From Malachius bipustulatus (Eukaryota; Arthropoda; Insecta; Coleoptera; Melyridae): a stretch of 64,000 bases of DNA. The stretch lies in the NCBI GenBank assembly GCA_910589415.1, contig OU342631.1:11780001-11844000 (forward strand), written 5' to 3'. Within the stretch, counting starts at the first letter, position 1, and each line of letters opens with the position of its first letter. Under the pieces are notes generated by a model that saw only the letters and a program-made list of their open reading frames with translations, did no database searches and was not told where the DNA came from. A program made the translations under genes and the position numbers. Shown piece by piece: positions 37,438 to 50,760 of this stretch.

Positions 37438-37790
37438 GCAATAAGCAATAAAGAGCTTCCAATGGCAGACAACACACACAACCATCTAGAATATCACGAA
37501 GCTACAGACATGGCTGTTATGACTTCATCAGTACAGCACATCGAGAAGAAAATCGGCACGGAACTCAGTGACTTAAGTCACCTCCTTCTAATGTTAGATG
37601 GCGAAAGGCTCTTTAGTCACTGAGTTCCGTGCAGATTCACCAAATACAGGCCTGGCTTTCCGTAGCGGACAACATCGCATCCTCTGGTTTCCTTCTCGCT
37701 GTCCTGCACTGATGACGTCATAACGAGAGCTTCGGGAGGTTCTAGATGGCTGTGTGTGTTGTCTGCCATTGAAAGCTCTTTGGGGGACAT
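37438..37790. mobile_element. Inverted-repeat element between genes A and B
   Basis: aagagcttccaatggcagac with acaacacacacaaccatctaga at the left pairs with tctagatggctgtgtgtgtt and gtctgccattgaaagctctt at the right. Arms are about 70-80 bp including cgaagct and gacttcatcagt words. No transposase. Confidence 0.7.
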
Positions 37791-38640
37791 CATATAGAGT
37801 CAAAAACCACCCTGTTCATCGTCTTCTGCACCGTGCTGATCGACTGTCTCTAAACATATGCATATGCGGTGTAAGCACAGGCTGCCATCGAATCAGAACA
37901 TGTTTGAAATGACATGATTTGGATGCCATGTGGCTTATGAAGTTCAATAAAAAAAGTGCTCTCCTTGGAAAGACCTTCACGTCTTGACGAGGGCAACCGG
38001 TGACGGCGGCTCCAAAAAACAGAAAGTCACGATGTTTCCTATGCCGTAGTACCAGGCCACTTGTTGACACCGGCCAAGGTCATAGTTTCATGACCCATTT
38101 AGAATATGAGCACTACAAAGACATTGAGCCCTGTCAAACACAGTTTACCCCAGATGTCCCCGTAGGATATTCTCTTTCTCAGAAAGAAGAGAACGACGGA
38201 TCTGCAGGGCGTCGCCGGTGTCGTTGCTCACTGCGCCCCGCTCTGGGAAGAACCTGACACTCACGGGATTTTATCTTCTGGTCTCTTTCTGGCTTACCAC
38301 CAGGCTTAGTTAAGTCTGGTGGGACGGTGCGGTGCCAAAAGGAACTGGTTTTCCTGGCCAGAGAGTCGGCAATTGTACAGATTGCTATTTCCGAGATAGA
38401 AGTGTTTTTGGTTGGGTGGTTCCTTCTCCTTTATGAGGTCCAGAAAAAATACTCGATACAACCCGATACGTATCATAAGTTACGTGCGAATGGCTGGTAA
38501 TTTCTTCTCTGTAGCTCTGACTGCAGCTGCTAATAGGCAGGAAGAACAACCACCCCTGGTTGACTGGATGGTTGGTTCATCGAGTTGGTTGGGTGGTTGG
38601 GATCATGATCCGTAATCCCCTTACCGTTATATTATCTAGA
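37791..38640. other. Unassigned, relatively GC-rich stretch
   Basis: The open frame at 38000-38257 (plus) contains CFLCRSTRPLVDTG with HSFMTHLEYEHYK, a spacing loosely like a zinc finger, but has no further domain. It is probably a transposon gene fragment. ggttggttgg-type low complexity lies at 38560-38610. Confidence 0.3.
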
Positions 38641-38955
38641 GATTACGCAGGGTGGGTTGGTCGGATGGTCGGCCCATGAGGTTGAGGGAAAATTCGTTAT
38701 CAAGTATCTAATTTCATCATCTCCTAAATCTTAAGAGAGAAAAACAGAAGGTAAACCAACCTGTATTAATACAGAGTGTAGGTATCATAAAGCAGCAAAG
38801 GACTTTCTCAAATCGTGGTCTACGCGGTTTGGTGGTTGAGATTCCCAATGTCCCCACCTACCCAGCCACGGACCTCACCAATGATACCAAAAGGTTCCGG
38901 GCCACCATACTATTGAACCATATGCTATCCTCAGGAAACACGCACATCTTGAAAT

Positions 38956-39232
38956 TTATGTGCGTACTCTTATGTCTCCATGTAGGAACGTATAGGAATA
39001 TTGCAGCGACTATGAAGTTTGTATTACCCTGTATCTCGAAAACTAAAGCCCCAACGACCCATGTCTATAGGAAATTTTTCGCCTATTTTTGCGCTTCCTA
39101 AATGTCCCTTAAGTTTACAAAATATTAAAGGAGTGATTTTATACACCTTCTTCAATTGTTACCTGCCAAAGCCACGATGATCCAAACTTCATAGTCGTTG
39201 CATTGTTCCTACCTGTGTTGACATGCGCACAG
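38956..39232. mobile_element. Small inverted-repeat element (MITE-like)
   Basis: atgtgcgtac...aggaacgtataggaatattg and gcgactatgaagttt at the left mirror aaacttcatagtcgttgc, attgttcctacctg and tgcgcac at the right. About 280 bp and non-coding. Confidence 0.6.
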
Positions 39233-40212
39233 AAACTTTCAGCTTTTATAAAATGACGCATTCACGGGCTTTTAGTCTATGAATATGGTGGAGCTTTTTT
39301 TGTATAACCACCCCTTATAAACTGGGGTAAAACCCAAAGAAAGTTGATAATCTTTTGATCCCATAACAAATGAAATAACTCTGAACATATGAATTCAGTC
39401 TTACAGAATATTTGATTATAATATTATACAGAATGTTTGAATAAAAAGTCGTTTTTTTGGTGTAAGTTTGAGTGACAATAAGAAGTACAAGGAAGTTTGA
39501 GCTTACTTATCATGGTAAAATAAACTGGGCTGCAGTGTGAACGTACTGATTATTATAGCATTATCGCGAATAAACTATTAAATATAATATTCCCAAGATT
39601 TCAGCTTTTGCAACAATGAAGGTCTAGTTTATTTACCAACAACTATTGGCGAGGTCTTATAAGGCGCTCATTAAAAAAAAACGTGTCCAAGCAACAGTGT
39701 CTCAAAATTTTTATATTCATGTAACCTACTTACATTTATTTAAAAAATTATACGTTCCATCGTCGAGTGATTCTTCCAATTGTACGGTCTTTCTTTTGCT
39801 TTCAAGAAGTAAGAAGTAACCATATATATCTCCCCGATAATAACCATATTACTTCTTTTAATAACCCGGTGTTTATGTAGGTACTATTTGCCATCACCGA
39901 AAATAGAGTGTATAAAATGACTCTCAATAATAAATTATTTATTTCTGAATTATAAAGGAGTAATCTGGAAAATCTAAGCCTTTGTTCAAACAAGAGGACC
40001 ACTTTTATACTTATTTAAATGTAATCATATAATAATTAAAGACAAAAAATGTTCTAAAATAAATAAGAGAAAACAATAAGGTTTGGGATAATATTTGCTT
40101 TTCCTTATATAAGATATATATTTATTTATGATTACATGATTGTATTGTCATTTATCTTAATTTTATCTTCCGATGTGCATGACAGATACAGCAGCAGTGA
40201 GGTAGAAGTATT
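39233..40212. other. Intergenic region and presumed promoter of gene B
   Basis: AT-rich with no recognisable element. A GACAG just before the B start region (40180-40184) could be the acceptor of an untranslated exon, but this is not demonstrable. Confidence 0.35.
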
Positions 40213-43200
40213 ATGGATCAGGGTGAAAAGTTGAAGAGGCTGCCAAGTCCGAAAGAGAATGCTAATATTCTGTCGAAAGTAACTTTCTTGTAAGTTATTG
40301 ATAGATTTAATTAAATATAATAATATCTTATCGAGTAGGTACTTAGCCCCATATAAATATATTATTGAGTTATTGACCTGTCTGTGATCTGTGAACAATA
40401 TAATAATAGTTTACTTCCTTTTAATTAATTAATTAATTAATTAATTTCGAACAAAATTTTAGTTATACTTTTAAAACAATTTACAACGGATTCAAGCAAG
40501 ATTTGGAAGAAGATGATGTTTTCCAAGTGTTGAAGAAACTAAAGTCTAAGAGTATAGCCGATAAGTTGGAAAAAGCATGGCTTTCAGACAAGAAAAACCA
40601 CAAGAAAACTTCACTTTGGAGAGTCCTTTATATATGTTATGGCAAGCCCTTCTTCATATTTGGGCTGATAGATTTATTACTTAAATTCGCAGTCAGGTAA
40701 GACCAATATTTATTTTTTCAAATTTTTGAATGTCTACACTTTTGAACAAAAAACCTGAAAAGAAAATAAGAACAATTATTATTTACAATAATAATTCTAA
40801 TTAGGGGATGCATGATTTACAATTTAGCTGCTATAATAATAATAATACAAGCCAAAGTTCCAGGCCATAAATATTTCAATTATGGAAAAAATTTGCAAAT
40901 TTTGCGAAAAAAAGGTAATATTCGTATTCCAGCATTTTTTTATAGGCATTCATCATTTTTAAGTCTCCTTCCTTCTCTTTTAATTTGTTTCAACGTCTAA
41001 ATCTTATGAGTGTCCCTGGTCTATGATGGTCAGATTGAGTTAATTATTATTGCCTAGTTATTTTTTTTTCTGAATTTGAATTTTTATTATTTACTGAAAT
41101 GTCTTTTTTGAGAAAATAAGAACATTTAAAAAAAAATAGCACGCTTAGACCTCTTTCAAATTCCGCTTGGAATTACTATTTACAAAAAAATTGTTTGACG
41201 ACAAAATCAATCATGTTCTTGATTGTTGTTGTTGTTGTTTCGTCTTATCTGGCTATGGCGTTCGGGTATTCGCGTATTTTTCTGTTTTGGGTCGTTCTGA
41301 GATGCTAACGCCCTCGCATTCACAACACCCAAAATTCAGTATTCTAACCTAAATTAACTAGAAAAAAAGAATGTTGAATAATTTTTTCTTGTTATTTTTA
41401 CTCTCCTGTGCGTTTTTTATAAATTTTTTATACAATATATTTTTTTATTTGTTTTTCAATATTTATACACCAATATATTTTTTCCTTAATTTTTTATTTA
41501 GTTATTTTTTTTATTCTTTTATTTTCATTCATTTATTTCTTTTTGATTTTTATTTTATTTATTTTTACTTTTCTTTTCTTATTTAGTTTTCTTTTTATTT
41601 TCTTTACTATGGAAAATTTTAATTATGATTGAACTTCTCCAGTCGGGGACACCAGCACTCACAGGTGTCATACTGTCTTCCTGACCAGTGTGCGGCCTCA
41701 CAATGTTATATTTTTAATCCTAACTTGTCTATGTATAAAATGGATAATAAAGAAAATGAAGATAAACAAACAACTACCCAGTCATTTTAGACGTAAAAAG
41801 AGACAATCCCAAAAGTTAAATGCCAATAATTAGATATTTTTTGATGCAGTTTTGTTCCCCCCTCCTCAGAGATGCTTAAAATGCAAAATTATTACAAATG
41901 CCCCAGGCGTTGTCCGTCATCTTGAATTAATTTTTTCTCATTATCTCAGTAGTTTTTGTTGAGTTTGAGTCAATATTTTGTTCAACAGAGTCTCAGTGAT
42001 TTTTGATTTGAAAAACATTATGAAAATTAACTTGTGAAGAGAAATAACTCGCAAAAGACAAGTCGATTGTCTAAACATTTGGCGTTTAATCCCACTTCTG
42101 AAGTAGTCTATGTAGCAAATAAAGATAAATATTCTGAGATTATTGTCTATTAGAGAGTATTCGCACGATGATTAACCAATCTGGACTACCCAAGAGGCTC
42201 GCATCGGCTGTTACCGCTCGGGGATTACCCGGTTTGCAGGCATTCAGTGCCGGCATTCCAGTCATAATTAATTAACTACCTGTAGTTAATTAACTATTTT
42301 AAATATGAAAAAATGCTTAGATACAAACTTGTAGAAACTTTTTTTCTCCTTAAAATAAGAGATTACACTTTTTTCGATAAAAAGTTAATTAACGTCGTAA
42401 AACGCAAAACAAAAATTCATACCCCAAAACTAAAATGGCGGCTTTTCCACAAGTAGTAGGAGGCTGCATTTTTGGATTTAGACTCTCCGTCGATACCACC
42501 CAACACCCACTCAAAATTACGTTTTCCCCGCTTTGATTGCCAATCAAATCCTAATTTTACTGGACTAAATGTGTAGCAAGTACCCTGTAAAGTAAAGTAA
42601 AGTTTGTTGCATTCCCGGACAAAAAAGTTAACTGCACCTGCACGAGAAAGTGTTATGGATAAATTTGTAGCAAATTGTCTAAGGAACAATTTTTTATTTA
42701 AATACGAAACATTTTTTGCAAGAAAAATAGTGAAAAAGTGCAAATTTTCATTTCAACCCTTTCGCTGGAGCTTTATGCGTAATATTTTTGTTATAAATAA
42801 CCGAATATCAACAAAAAATTAAAGGACATAAAATATAGAGAATTAAATTCGCTACAAATTTTGAAATGGATGTTTTCGTCTAAAACTCAAAAACTACTGA
42901 TATAATGAGGAAAAATTAACTCACTGGTAATAATTTTGCATTTTAATCATAGCTAGAGAGGAGGGGGGATAAACAAAACTGCTTAAAAAAATTTATGCCG
43001 ACATTTAACTTGTGGAAAAAGTCCTAAATGACTGGGCAAGATGCTCTTTTCCGCTTAAATGCATTTGAAATTGATTTTCCCCCCAAATCTTTTTAAAAAA
43101 TGTGTTAGAAATAAAATATAATTTTTTTTTATTTCGTTAGATTTATTAATTATATTTTCTAGTTGTTTTTTTTTTTTGGCTACCATCTTGACAAGTCTTT

Positions 43201-46200
43201 ACAATTATTTTTTCAAGGTCAACCTTGAAAATAAATTTTTACAATACAAATTACGTAGGTAAATGAAAAACCTTATTTGGTTTGTTTATCGTTTTTGCGA
43301 TAAATTAGGTACGGTTGATACTACGTTGTCTGCTAGCGTCATTATTGTTTTTAAAGATAAAATTTCCTAACAACTTATAGATTTAGTAGTTTCAGATAAA
43401 TCGGGCTTTGGTTGGTGTGTCAAAGCTTTGTTTTGATGTAAATATTATTATGACTAATATGAGCAAGGAGCAAGAAACAAAGCCGAGCTGAGACCCTATT
43501 CGGATATGTATAAACAGTTTATGTGTATTAACATGAGATGAAAACAATAAATTGATTACGTTATAAATTAAAAAAAAATATTAGGAGATACAGACAGCGG
43601 TATTGGTATTAGTCTTGATCATAATCAATAGACTTGGTCTTGTCTTGGTCTCTTCTGTCAGGTCTTAGTCTCTTTTTAAAAGACTTTCGCGCGATCAATA
43701 AATATTTTCAGTTTGCTTAAAGCATCAAAAAATAGTAAGTAGTAGTACTCTTGGTCTTGGTCTTGGTCTTGCAAGTTTTTTTTTGATCTCGCAACTGCAG
43801 GTAGAGTAAAGGTCTTTATCTCGGTATTGCTTTTTCTGCAAGACCGACACAAGACTGCACGACCAAGACCTATTTTGCTCATCACTACTTTGATTTGTGC
43901 AAGTTTTGACAGCTGGCATCTGTTGATTTCTTTATATGGTCTGTTTAGTTGCGGTCTTTGGAGATTAGACAGAAATCAATAATTTTACAGAATTTTACAA
44001 TTGTGGAGAAGTATTCTTGTAGTTAATGATCAACTTGCGAAGATGTGCTTTAATAGTTGAATAAATAAAGAATACCTATAGTTTTTGATCAGAAAATCAG
44101 GAACACCAGGAACACCGGGAACACCGTCATGGTCAGTAGAGAATCTCTTTTTCAGACTTAAGAAATTAAACTTTTTTAAGCAGCATGTATTCCTATTTCT
44201 TATATTGACGCGAAAAACTTACCTATCTGCATTTTTTGTCCTAATTTCTGATGTAAGCAAACCATGGTGGAAAACTTAAACTCTCCACAGATACTGATTT
44301 TGGACACCAATCGCAATCATTGATTGCGAATCAGAATAAAAATTGGTTACTGCAGTGTTAGGGTCCTCTCAACTAGCACAATAATTCATGAATATGGCTT
44401 GATCAGAAGAAGAAAGATGTGATTCCAAAACAATCTCTTCTTAATCTTACTCTACTCCTGATAAATTTGTAATCTTTGATCTTTTTTGATCGGAGTAGCC
44501 TTCGCAATGGATGTCATGGCTCGATAGCTTCCGAAAAAGTTCTTCTATCAATAGGCTCCACATCACAGGTGATGGAACTCCTCTTGGGTAATGTCTTGTC
44601 CCATTTTTGTTTCATCTGGTATTGTTCTTAACATCTCACACATCAATTTGGACACTAAGGATTTTAGTTGTGTCATTTACTTTTTCCTACTTTCGGAAGG
44701 AAAGTAACTTATCACTCCTCCAAACGAGCGCTAAGCTGCGTCTTGAAATAATTTTAACCAAGTGTGGCATAATCGCCTCCTGCCTCTTTTGGAGCAGAGA
44801 AGAGAATATGTTGACCACACCTGGTGACTTGATAAGTTGGAAGGTGGCCCAACGCAGCTTGCTATAGAGATGACATTTTTAGCTGTTTTCCAGTCTATCT
44901 TCAAGGGCCACTTATGATTTTTTCTCTTTCTTCACTTTATCTTCTCATGGTCCCCGGAAAATGTATTTAGAGTAATAGAAGAGCTCTTTGCTCCTCACCC
45001 TCCGTGAAGTCCTCACCATCCACCTTCCCCTGAATCTTTAAGCAATATCTTCTTCGTTCGTTAGATTTGACTGTGATGACTTGAAGAGCCTTCTAGTTTT
45101 TTTTATCAAACCTCATGAAACTTCTCTTCATTTTAAGTAGAAAAGAAATCTGTGGCGCTTTTCCAGAGGCCCACTTATGATTTCTTCTCTTTCTTCACTT
45201 GATCTTCTCATGCTCCCCGGAAAGTGTGTTTCGAGTAATGGAAGAGCTCATTGCTCCTCAATAGAAGAGTTGCCCTGATGATGCGATAAGACCCGAAACC
45301 GGTAGACATGCTATAGCAAAATTTATAGACTAGGTTTTCATTGCCAACTTTTTACTTTTGGCCACCATATTGGTTCCATGTCATTTACTAAATTTTGCTT
45401 TTTTCTTGTTTGCAATAATTTCCTTCGATCGGCACACCTCCCATAATATGACTGATATGGTAAACTGATGACTACTGACTGAGTAAACACGATTTTTTTT
45501 AGCAACGTCTTACCAAATGCTACCGGTAAACTGGTTAAATATTTCACACCAGGAAGCAACATGTCCGATCAAGAGGCTTACATCTACACAGCGATGGTGA
45601 TGGGATTTAAATTCTTTGACATCTTCATATTTCATAACTACTACATTCTACTGCAAGAATTTGGCCTAACGGCGAGACAAGCTTTTTGTTCTCTAATTTA
45701 TAGAAAATCTATGAAGTTAAGTCCGGTCGCTCAAAATTCTTTTCCTACCGGTAAAATTGTTACTCTAATGACGAAAGATGTAGAAGCAATCATGGAGTTT
45801 GCAATACACGGACAATCTGTGTTCACTTGCAGTGTTCAGACTATGCTGTTGGTTTATATGGTGTATGCACGCATTGGAGTGTATTCTTTGGTAGGAATCG
45901 GAATTATCATGCTCAATATTCCCATACAATGTAAGTTAGATTTAGATTTAGATAACCTAACTGGTTTTGTAACATTTACTTACATTTTAGCGTACTTGGC
46001 AAAGGTTGTTGGAACTCTCAAGATGCGCTTGTGTAAGAAAAGTGATGTCAGACTGCATTCAACCCAAGAAGTCTTATCTGCAATCAAAATCATTAAAATG
46101 TACACTTGGGAGACTTTCTTTACTGACAGTATTGCGAAAACTCGAAAGTAAGTTAATAAGTTAATAATTTGCATCCCTAACCCTAATAGTTAGAGATAGA

Positions 46201-49200
46201 TTTCTTATTACCGTTTTATTATTTCAGGGAAGAAATTGTAATCCTAAGGAACAGAAGATACATTATATCCATTCTTCACGTTTGCGGAAACTTAATTTCA
46301 CAGCTAGCTTTATACGCTCTCCTGATAATTTACACGCAATACGTGACAGATATTTCCCCTGAAGATGTCTTCTACGTAGTTTCCTGCTTCGGTTTATTAA
46401 GGTTTTCAGTTTCCGTAGGCCTTCCTCACGGAACTGCCCGCTTGGCCGAGCTCGTCGCCGCACTTCAACGAATATCCGGCCTCCTGAAGGCAGAAGAGCT
46501 GCCGACACCGAAATTCCATGTCGGAGACGGAATTAAACCCAAAATTGTCCTCAAAAATGCTTCCTTCATAGTTAAACAAGTAAAAGTGATGAAAGACTTG
46601 ACGTGCGATATCAATTCTGGATTGAATGTTATTACGGGTACCATGGGCTCTGGTAAGAGCTCCTTCCTGAAAATCATTCTTCAGGATTATCCCGTGACTG
46701 AAGGACATTTGAATGTTCAAGGAAAAGTTTCATATGCCAGTCAAGAACCCTGGTTGTTTCCTGCGTCTATAAAACATAACATACTGTTTGGGGATGAAAT
46801 GAAAGAAGAAAGATACCGGAAGGTATTGTCTGTGTGCGCTTTGGAATATGATTTAGATATTTTAGTAAATGGAGACGAAACTATTGTTGAAGATAACGGA
46901 ATGAATTTGAGCAAGGGACAACAAGCCAGAATTAATTTAGCCAGAGCTATATACAGGTAATTTTATTCACGTACTTCTTCTTCTGCCGCTCCTTCTTCCC
47001 TATATCTTTCCTTCTATTAATAGCTGGAGCAGATGGTATCTTTCGTTGCGTATCAAATGTCCCAGTTACGCTGTTTTCCTGCGTTTTATCTTGCCCAGCA
47101 ATTCACGTTCTCATACAAACCTCTTCAGAACTTCTTCGTTGATTTTTCTTGCTGTCCATGGAACCTTCAGGATTCTTCGGTAGATTTACACCTTAAATTT
47201 TCTAGCTTGTTCATGGTATCAACCTTCCACCCTTCCATGTCATACAGTAGCAAGGATTATAATACGTAAAATTTTGAGAATATTATTCTGAGGTAGAGGT
47301 CAAAGTCAGAGTTCGTAAAGACGCTTTTAAATCTCAGGAACGATCTCCACGCTTTTTCTATCTGGCACACGAAGATCATTCTTTCCAACCAAGTTCCCAG
47401 ATAGTTGAACTCATTTACCTGTTCTATTGCATGATAGTTCTGCATTCTGGAACTCATCTAATTTGCGGGTTGATGATATTAATTCCCATAAGCCACCCAT
47501 CCACGAAATCTATTAGAGGAGAAAATCTAATTCACACAAGGGCTACGTGAGATTCCCTACCAGGGAATCAGCTTACAGTCCCCGGGGTCGGGCAGGAGGA
47601 TAGATACTCGTCCAAAATACCGGTTGTAGATTTTGTTTTGCAAATCTGATCCACTGAGTCAGGACCTACAGTAGGCTAGACGGGGAGATACGGAGATACG
47701 ATGAACCGGACTAATTGGGCCTATGGTGTGAATCAGTACTTCATACTTCATCCCGAACCCTCGTTCGATTCTGGCTAGCATATCAAACGGGATCGGCGAA
47801 TTAGCTGTCTCAGTTCTTGATAGAATTCTTCAAGTTCATCTTCTGATGGGATAGGGGCCGGACGTGCTTTCAATCTAAATAATGCCATGCGATATGCGAT
47901 CTGAATGTGGGAGAATTACCCATAATTTTTGTCTTGGTTTCTGGTCACCATGCATGTCTCTGCCAGCCCAATAAGGACATCTAGTTTCACCAAGTCCATT
48001 TCTTTTATTAAATTAGCTAGTTTCCCAGCTTCATAGAGTTTGTACATACGATCCTTTTACCAATTTTCATCTTGTTTCGTAAATTCACTATTATTTCTTT
48101 GGTTGTATCATTTAACACTGTTCCCCCTGGAGATTCGATTGGGGAATTACTACTCTTACCTCCGGATAATTTCCAGTTAAATGAGGTCATTTGGTTTCTC
48201 CCAACATATTTTTAATATACAGTGTTCTCCCGTTGCCTTTTGTATTCTTATGCCGTTGACTAATTTCTTGGTTCATCCGCCTTTAAGGCCGGTTTCCCAA
48301 CACTAGGAAAAAAGAGTGCCCTTCTGTTTACTAGCTTCAAATTGGGAGGGATTGCTTATCACTCGGTCGATCTACTTACACCTAAATATTGTGTTAATGT
48401 ATTTTTTCTTCACAGAGAGAGTGATATCTACCTCCTAGATGATTGCCTGGCCGCCTTAGATGTTACAGTTCAAGAGCATATTTTCAAGAAATGCATCAAA
48501 GAATTTTTGGAAGATAAAATATGTCTATGGGTGACCCATCATGCTAAATCAATAAAGGAGGCTGAACAAGTTATTATATTACAAAATGGAACAATAAAAG
48601 CCATTAAGAGAACATCAGACATTACAAATGAAGATCTAAACGAACTGAAAACCGTTATCAAAGAAACCGGTAATAAACAAGACATAGCAGAAGAAGTGAG
48701 CAATGAAGATATAAAAGACGAATGTTTGGATGAAGAATGTAAACTTATCAATGGTGAACCGGAAGCACCACAAAATCTCTACAAGGAAGTGAAAAGAATC
48801 GGTGGTATTGAATGGTCAGTTTGCAAGAGATATTTGGATTTTGGCGGTGGTGTCTTCGTTTTTATAATTATAATTTTCCTATTCATTGGAGATTTATTCT
48901 TTGCAAGCTATAGGGAGAAACTATTATCTTCATGGTAAAAAAATGAAATTAATAATTTTTTTAAATAATAATTCATAATTTCAGGGTTAATTTCAAAGTG
49001 AATACGACAGTGCTGTCGCTTGAAAATAGAACAGATACTCCTGAATATATAGAAACCATAGAAAAAAGAGACCAAACTTTCACTCTATATTCCATCATTC
49101 TGGTAGTGGCAACAAGTGTTATGTTGATACGAAGTGTATCCTTCGCGTATTACTCTTCTAGAGTGTCCATAAATATCCACAAAAGTATGATTAGGAATGT

Positions 49201-50760
49201 GGTCAATGCCACCATGGACTTTTTCGATAATACTTTTATCGGCAACGTACTCAACAGATTCTCCAGAGATTTGTCTTTAATTGATGAAACGTTAAGTCAC
49301 TGTTTGTCTGAATGTATTCGGGTATGATATTTTATAAAATTTATAAAACTTATGATGGAACTTTAGTAATTTTAGGTTACATGTGAAACTATCTCCATTT
49401 TCGCACTCATAGCAACAGTGAACATCAAATATCTGATACCATCAGTGATAGTGTTCGTTGTAATGATGATTATAAGATGGTTTTATATGCCATCTGGGCG
49501 AAGTTTGAAAAGACTCGATAGTGCAAGTAAGTAACCAGCGAACTAACTGAAAGACATCTTTTATTAAAACTGGTCAAAATTTTAGCAAGGAGTCCTTTAG
49601 TAGGACATGTGAACGCTTCATTGGTTGGTTTGACTTCTATTAGAGCCTACAATAGGCAGCAGAATGTAATTGATGAGTTTGACAGACACCAAGATTTGTA
49701 CACGTCTGCCTACCACATGACGTTATTTACTCAAAGAGGCTTTGGATTCTTCTTAAACTTCCTAGCCTATTTATACATTTGGTTCATCATAGCTGATCTT
49801 ATCATTTATAAAGGTGGGTTTGAATATTTAGAGAGTAACTTTCTGTTTCTATTGCTTGTTTTTTTAGATGCCCAAGCCGGCAATGTCGGGCTAGCTTTGA
49901 CCAAAAGTTTCGGTATGACAGCCGTACTCCAATGGGGTGTTCGTCAATGGGCCTTATTAGAAAACTTGCTCACCTCAGTGGAAAGAGCTCTTGAATACAC
50001 GGACGTCAAAGGTGAAACTAAAACCGGACTTGAAGTAGAAAACTGGCCTAGTGAAGGATCGCTTAAATATGAAAACGTGTCTTTAACGTACAGCAAAACA
50101 CAAGAAACTGTTTTGAAGAATATTAGTTTCACGATATCTCCCAGAGAGAAGATCGGGATCATCGGAAGAACTGGAGCTGGAAAATCGTCTATTATAAGTA
50201 CTTTGTTCAGATTGTATGAAGGAGAGGGAAAAATTTTAATTGACGACGTCGATTGCAAATCTGTAACGTTGAATAATCTTCGGTCTCATGTTGCTATCAT
50301 ACCTCAAGATCCCATTTTGTTTAAAGGGACGATCAGGACTAACATAGATCCTAAACGGAGCTATTCAGATCACGATATATGGAGAATTTTAGATATCGTG
50401 AACTTGAAAAAATTAGTTAACGGACTAGACGATGAAATTGTAGACGGGGAAATCGAGTTCAGCGCTGGACAAAGGCAGCTGTTTTGTCTGGCCAGAGCGC
50501 TGATAAGAAATAATAAAATTATAGTCCTGGATGAAGCAACTGCAAACATGGATCCTGAAACGGACAAATTGATAAATGTAATTATAAAGGAACAGTTTGC
50601 TTCGAGTACAGTCTTGATGATAGCGCATAAATTGAGCACTATCATGGACTGCGATAAAATAATAGTGATGCATAAAGGAGAGATTGTCGAGTTTGGCCGA
50701 CCGCAAGATTTACTGGAAAATTTTGAGAGTTTCTTTTATAAAATGTCTCAAAATGAATAA
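40213..50760 (+). CDS. Gene B: ABC transporter subfamily C (MRP4-like), 10 exons, 1250 aa
   Basis: Exons: 40213-40289, 40463-40696, 45503-45930, 45991-46147, 46228-46956, 48416-48934, 48985-49321, 49376-49526, 49586-49813, 49868-50760 (stop TAA). The sum is 3753 nt, a multiple of three, with GT-AG at each junction. It is the tandem paralogue of gene A, starting 3.2 kb after A's stop. The N-terminus reads PKENANIL, then FKQDLEEDD in exon 2. NBD1 has Walker A GTMGSGKSS (436-444), YASQEPW, signature LSKGQ (526-530), Walker B IYLLDD and an intact H-loop VTHH. NBD2 has GRTGAGKSS (1053-1061), IPQDPILF, FSAGQ (1151-1155), VLDE (Glu 1176) and IAHK. TMD2 has QWGVRQW and TSVERALEYTD, standard ABCC coupling-region motifs. 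It is expected to be a membrane exporter. Relative to A it lacks introns at SLIYRK and TLFR, and has an extra intron just before RESDIYLLDD. Introns 3 (60 nt) and 9 (54 nt) are open in frame. Confidence 0.93.
40418..40445. repeat. (TTAA)n microsatellite in intron 1 of gene B
   Basis: About seven ttaa units just before the exon 2 acceptor. Confidence 0.85.
41776..43043. mobile_element. Foldback element in intron 2 of gene B
   Basis: cccagtcattttaga... at the left and tcctaaatgactggg at the right pair, as do the inner blocks aactactgatataatgag (42888) with ctcattatctcagtagtt (41937) and the gaggaggggggataaacaaa block (42958) with its inverse at about 41850. Arms are about 200 bp. The unpaired core has no recognisable gene. 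Confidence 0.7.
43738..43775. repeat. (CTTGGT)n tract
   Basis: cttggtcttggtcttggtct, with looser copies from 43629. Short and imperfect. Confidence 0.7.
44100..44130. repeat. 9-bp triplicate repeat
   Basis: aggaacacc, aggaacacc, gggaacacc in tandem. Confidence 0.75.
44470..45310 (-). mobile_element. LINE reverse-transcriptase debris, minus strand (Jockey/R1-like)
   Basis: Minus-strand frames give IKSPGVVNIFSSLLQKRQEA (about 44840-44780) and SPVMWSLLIEELFRKLSSHD then a GYSDQ-like motif in place of GYADD (about 44560-44490). This corresponds to the finger and palm of Jockey/R1-type RTs. The block at 45260-45310 (cctgatgatgcgataagacc, cgaaaccgg) may be a separate retroelement end. Many frameshifts. 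Confidence 0.6.
46957..48415 (+). other. Intron 5 of gene B (1459 bp), absent from gene A
   Basis: Splits the codon between AIYR and ESDIYLLDD (phase 2, ag|a). In gene A the same place is continuous coding sequence (AVYRDCDIYLLDD). Almost all of it is retroelement-derived (see the LINE entry), so the intron has either arisen or greatly enlarged with that insertion. Confidence 0.85.
46975..48290 (-). mobile_element. LINE fragments, minus strand, in intron 5 of gene B
   Basis: 46980-47470 closely resembles 29380-29790 (minus-strand LINE 3' part: words gatggtacctctcgttgcgt and ttcaggattcttcggtagat). 48080-47960 on the minus strand encodes AGKLANLIKEMDLVKLDVL, an endonuclease N-terminal motif, and about 47850-47800 encodes DELEEFYQELRQLI. 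The RT centre is missing. Confidence 0.7.

Larger units (their letters stand above)
40697..45502 (+). other. Intron 2 of gene B (4.8 kb)
   Basis: Donor cag|gtaaga and acceptor tttttttag|c keep phase 2 and join a TM segment (LLLKFAV) to SNVLPNATG. The corresponding intron in A is 53 bp. It contains a T-rich low-complexity block (41371-41600), a foldback element, CTTGGT repeats and LINE debris. Confidence 0.8.

Noticed and set aside
41371..41586. 71-codon frame of Phe/Leu/Tyr residues that looks like a membrane protein
   Set aside because: Translation of a T-rich low-complexity tract inside intron 2 of gene B.
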